Assembly (NCBI GenBank): GCA_023387655.1
Contig: JAEWHR010000188.1
Location: 1-8,294, forward strand
Direction of reading: 5' to 3'
Length of the DNA: 8,294 nt
From: Bacillota bacterium
Lineage (GTDB): Bacteria > Bacillota > Clostridia > Lachnospirales > Lachnospiraceae
Part shown: positions 6,132 to 8,294 of the stretch, in pieces
How the letters are laid out: every line of letters starts with the position of its first letter
How positions within the stretch are numbered: position 1 is the first letter of the stretch
Notes under the pieces: model-generated
The model's database searches: none
Told to the model about the DNA's origin: nothing
Seen by the model: the letters and a program-made list of their open reading frames with translations, nothing else
Translations under genes and position numbers: made by a program

Positions 6132-6163
6132 GATTTAATTAACGAGCAAAGGGAGAGGATATT

Positions 6164-7624
6164 ATGTATGATGTTATAATCATTGGAGCTGGTGTAATTG
6201 GTTGTTCTGTGGCAAGAGAATTATCAAAGTATGATAGAAAAGTTCTAGTACTTGATAAAGCGAGTGATATCTGTGAAGGAACATCGAAAGCGAACAGTGG
6301 AATTATTCATGCTGGATTTGATGCAAAACCAGGAAGTTTAAAAGCTAAATTTAATGTTGTTGGAAATCAAATGATGGAGGAACTCTCAAAACAATTGAAT
6401 TTTCCTTATCAGAGAAACGGTACTTTCGTACTTGCATTTACAGATAATGATTTAAAAGAACTAGAAAAGTTAAGAATGCAGGGCGTGAAAAATGGAGTGA
6501 AGGAGTTAGAAATAATAAATGGTGAGGAAGCGAGAAAATTAGAACCCAACCTATCAGATGATGTAATAGGGGCATTGTATGCTAAGTCTGGAGGGATTGT
6601 GTGTCCATTCCATTTGACAATTGCACTGGCTGAGAATGCGTTCATTAACGGAGCCCAATTTAAACTTAATACTGAGGTTCAATATATCAAACGTATCGTA
6701 TCTACAGAAGAAATTCCATTTGATTCTTATCATATTATAACAAATCAAGGAATATTTAAAAGTAGGATAGTTGTAAATGCAGCCGGAGTATATGCAGATG
6801 TATTTCACAATATGGTTAGTGAGAAAAAAATAAATATAGTAGCACGAAAAGGAGAGTACTGTATTCTTGATAAAAGTGTTGGAGCTTATGTTCATAAGAC
6901 GGTCTTCCAACTACCAACTAAAATGGGCAAAGGTGTATTAGTAACTCCAACCGTTCACGGAAATCTTCTAGTAGGGCCAACAGCTGAGGATGTACTCGAT
7001 AAAGAGGATACCAGTACTTCAATGGAAGGCCTAAAAGAGGTATTAGCAAAGGCTAGTAAAAGTCTAAAAGACCTTCCTAAAAAGCAAGTGATCTCTTCTT
7101 TTGCCGGATTACGGGCACATGAAGAATCAGGAGACTTTATGATTGGAGAATGTGAGGATGCAAAAGGTTTTTATGATGTAGCAGGAATAGAATCTCCGGG
7201 ACTTACTTGTGCACCTGCAATAGGGGAACATATTTCAGATTTAATAAACGTGTATTTACCAGCGATTAAGAATCCATCATTTAAAAATTATAGAAAAGGA
7301 TTTATCTCCATTGCACTTGCTAGCTTTGAAGAACGAAAACAATACATCAATGAGAATCCCGCCTATGGGAATGTAATCTGTCGATGTGAGATGGTTACAG
7401 AAGGTGAAATTATAGATGCCATTCATAGACCGCTAGGAGCCACGACACTTGATGGAGTAAAACGCAGAACTAGAGCTGGGATGGGGCGATGTCAAACTGG
7501 TTTTTGTTCTCCAAAGATTGTAGAAATCTTAGCGAGGGAATTAAAGGTGGATTCTTCTCAGATTACAAAATCAGGAGATGGAGCTTATTTTCTTAAGGGT
7601 TTTAATAAGGAGGATATCTTATGA
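6164..7624 (+). CDS. glpA: GlpA-like FAD-dependent glycerol-3-phosphate dehydrogenase with BFD [2Fe-2S] domain
   Basis: This cytoplasmic flavoprotein (486 aa) probably oxidises glycerol-3-phosphate to dihydroxyacetone phosphate. The N-terminus has the FAD Rossmann motif GAGVIGCSVARELS (8-21), then NSGIIHAGFDAKPGSLKA (44-61) typical of DAO-fold GlpA and hydroxyglutarate dehydrogenase relatives, and VVNAAGVYAD (203-212). The C-terminus is a BFD-type [2Fe-2S] domain with C406, C408, C443 and C448 (CRC, 34 residues, CQTGFC). The start is ATG 6164, behind GGGAGAGG at 6151-6158. Its stop overlaps the next start as ATGA, implying coupled translation. GlpP and the leader terminator point to glycerol-3-phosphate; by sequence alone, another 2-hydroxy acid substrate is possible. 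A membrane anchor like Escherichia coli GlpC is absent from the part of the operon in view. Confidence 0.85.
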   Translation: MYDVIIIGAGVIGCSVARELSKYDRKVLVLDKASDICEGTSKANSGIIHAGFDAKPGSLKAKFNVVGNQMMEELSKQLNFPYQRNGTFVLAFTDNDLKELEKLRMQGVKNGVKELEIINGEEARKLEPNLSDDVIGALYAKSGGIVCPFHLTIALAENAFINGAQFKLNTEVQYIKRIVSTEEIPFDSYHIITNQGIFKSRIVVNAAGVYADVFHNMVSEKKINIVARKGEYCILDKSVGAYVHKTVFQLPTKMGKGVLVTPTVHGNLLVGPTAEDVLDKEDTSTSMEGLKEVLAKASKSLKDLPKKQVISSFAGLRAHEESGDFMIGECEDAKGFYDVAGIESPGLTCAPAIGEHISDLINVYLPAIKNPSFKNYRKGFISIALASFEERKQYINENPAYGNVICRCEMVTEGEIIDAIHRPLGATTLDGVKRRTRAGMGRCQTGFCSPKIVEILARELKVDSSQITKSGDGAYFLKGFNKEDIL

Positions 7625-8294
7625 ACTATGATGTCGTAGTAATCGGTGGTGGACCAGCAGGATTAGCAGCAGCACTTGGTGCAAAAGAAGCAGGGGCAAC
7701 TTCTATTCTGATAATAGAAAGGGAGAGGGAGCTTGGAGGTATCTTAAATCAATGTATTCATACAGGCTTCGGGCTAACAACTTTTAAAGAGGAATTAACA
7801 GGGCCAGAATATGCGCATCGCTATATTGAAGAATTAGAGGGAAAAGAGATTGATGTGATGGTTCAAACCATGGTCATTGAAATTACAAAAGAGAAACAGA
7901 TTACAGTAATGAACCACGATAGAGGTTGTTTTATCATAGATGCAAAAGCTATCATCCTTGCAATGGGATGTAGAGAACGGCCAAGAGGAGCCCTAAATAT
8001 TCCTGGATACCGTCCTGCAGGAATCTATTCTGCTGGAACAGCACAACATTATGTCAATGTGGATGGGAGATTACCTGGGAAAGAAATTGTAATCCTTGGA
8101 TCTGGGGATATCGGCTTAATCATGGCGAGAAGATTAACCTTAGAGGGAGCTAAAGTAAAGTTGGTAGCAGAGATTTTACCTTACTCTAGCGGACTGAAGC
8201 GAAATATAGTGCAGTGCCTTGAGGATTATCAGATACCATTAAGATTAAGTCATACAGTGACTGCAATTGATGGGAAGGATAGGGTAAAGGGAGT
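7621..8294 (+). CDS. NAD(P)/FAD-dependent oxidoreductase, glp operon partner (5' part, runs off window)
   Basis: The first 224 residues are visible. The FAD motif GGGPAG lies at 9-14, with IIERERELGG ending the second strand, LAMGCRERPRG (113-123) is the usual ATG-like loop, and ILGSGDIGLIMARRL (158-172) is the NAD(P)-binding motif, as in the pyridine nucleotide-disulfide oxidoreductase fold. A CxxC disulfide is missing (only C45 in NQCIHTG), so it is not a thioredoxin-reductase-type enzyme. ATG 7621 overlaps the preceding stop by ATGA, with a perfect AAGGAGG at 7607-7613. In Clostridia such a protein commonly accompanies GlpA-like dehydrogenases and probably passes electrons from the dehydrogenase to NAD(P) or another carrier; that role is inferred. 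Confidence 0.85.
   Translation, partial: MNYDVVVIGGGPAGLAAALGAKEAGATSILIIERERELGGILNQCIHTGFGLTTFKEELTGPEYAHRYIEELEGKEIDVMVQTMVIEITKEKQITVMNHDRGCFIIDAKAIILAMGCRERPRGALNIPGYRPAGIYSAGTAQHYVNVDGRLPGKEIVILGSGDIGLIMARRLTLEGAKVKLVAEILPYSSGLKRNIVQCLEDYQIPLRLSHTVTAIDGKDRVKG

Larger units (their letters stand above)
5817..6163 (+). promoter_or_regulatory. Long untranslated leader of the glp operon, probable GlpP target
   Basis: This gene-free stretch separates the promoter at 5782-5810 from ATG 6164. In order it holds a 5-bp hairpin GAATA/TATTC (5848-5862), an 8-bp inverted repeat AATGTATT (5875-5882) with AATACATT (5896-5903), the palindrome CTTAG-AG-CTAAG (5921-5932), a run of 7-nt repeats (5951-5985), an AT-rich stretch, and an intrinsic terminator (6081-6131). 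A terminator 33 nt before the start, next to glpP, is the layout expected for GlpP-controlled antitermination. Which part GlpP binds is not visible from sequence alone. Confidence 0.6.

Overview
The window is AT-rich with strong AGGAGG-type ribosome binding sites. It carries GlpP-type antitermination, a sigma-D-type promoter, a FliB-family protein and a PurF-family protein with Fe-S cysteine ligands. Together these suggest a motile anaerobic Firmicute of the class Clostridia, probably Lachnospiraceae (Lachnoclostridium-like). The family assignment is a judgement from protein style, not a database match.

Layout: (a) Positions 1-231 hold no convincing gene. They contain a GC-richer, nested-palindromic segment (1-80), a hairpin whose U-tract faces the minus strand (84-119) and a short perfect hairpin (154-171). 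(b) 232-1398 encodes a cysteine-rich FliB-like flagellin lysine N-methylase. (c) 1399-1583 contains a good match to a flagellar sigma-28/sigma-D promoter (TAAA, 16 nt, GCCGATAA). It drives 1584-3386, a 600-aa membrane-anchored, probably extracellular protein of unknown function with a Thr/Pro tail. (d) 3387-3563 carries an extended -10 promoter embedded in a 14-bp perfect inverted repeat whose right arm covers the start codon of the next gene. (e) 3564-4967 encodes a PurF-family protein. Its phosphoribosyltransferase half and Fe-S ligands look intact, but its glutaminase site looks dead. (f) 4968-5177 holds a degenerate ~21-bp tandem repeat and a GC hairpin next to the following start. (g) 5178-5756 encodes GlpP, the glycerol-operon antiterminator. 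(h) 5757-6163 is a long leader: a promoter, small inverted repeats, a run of 7-nt repeats and a classic intrinsic terminator just before the next gene. (i) 6164-7624 encodes a GlpA-like FAD dehydrogenase with a C-terminal BFD-type [2Fe-2S] domain. It overlaps by ATGA with a second FAD/NAD oxidoreductase (7621 to the window end, incomplete).

Functionally there are three modules. A motility-associated pair comes first (FliB plus a sigma-D-driven surface protein). A solitary PurF paralogue follows, with its own promoter. Last is a glycerol-3-phosphate oxidation operon, in which GlpP probably lets RNA polymerase pass the leader terminator when glycerol-3-phosphate is present. All protein-coding genes read on the plus strand.
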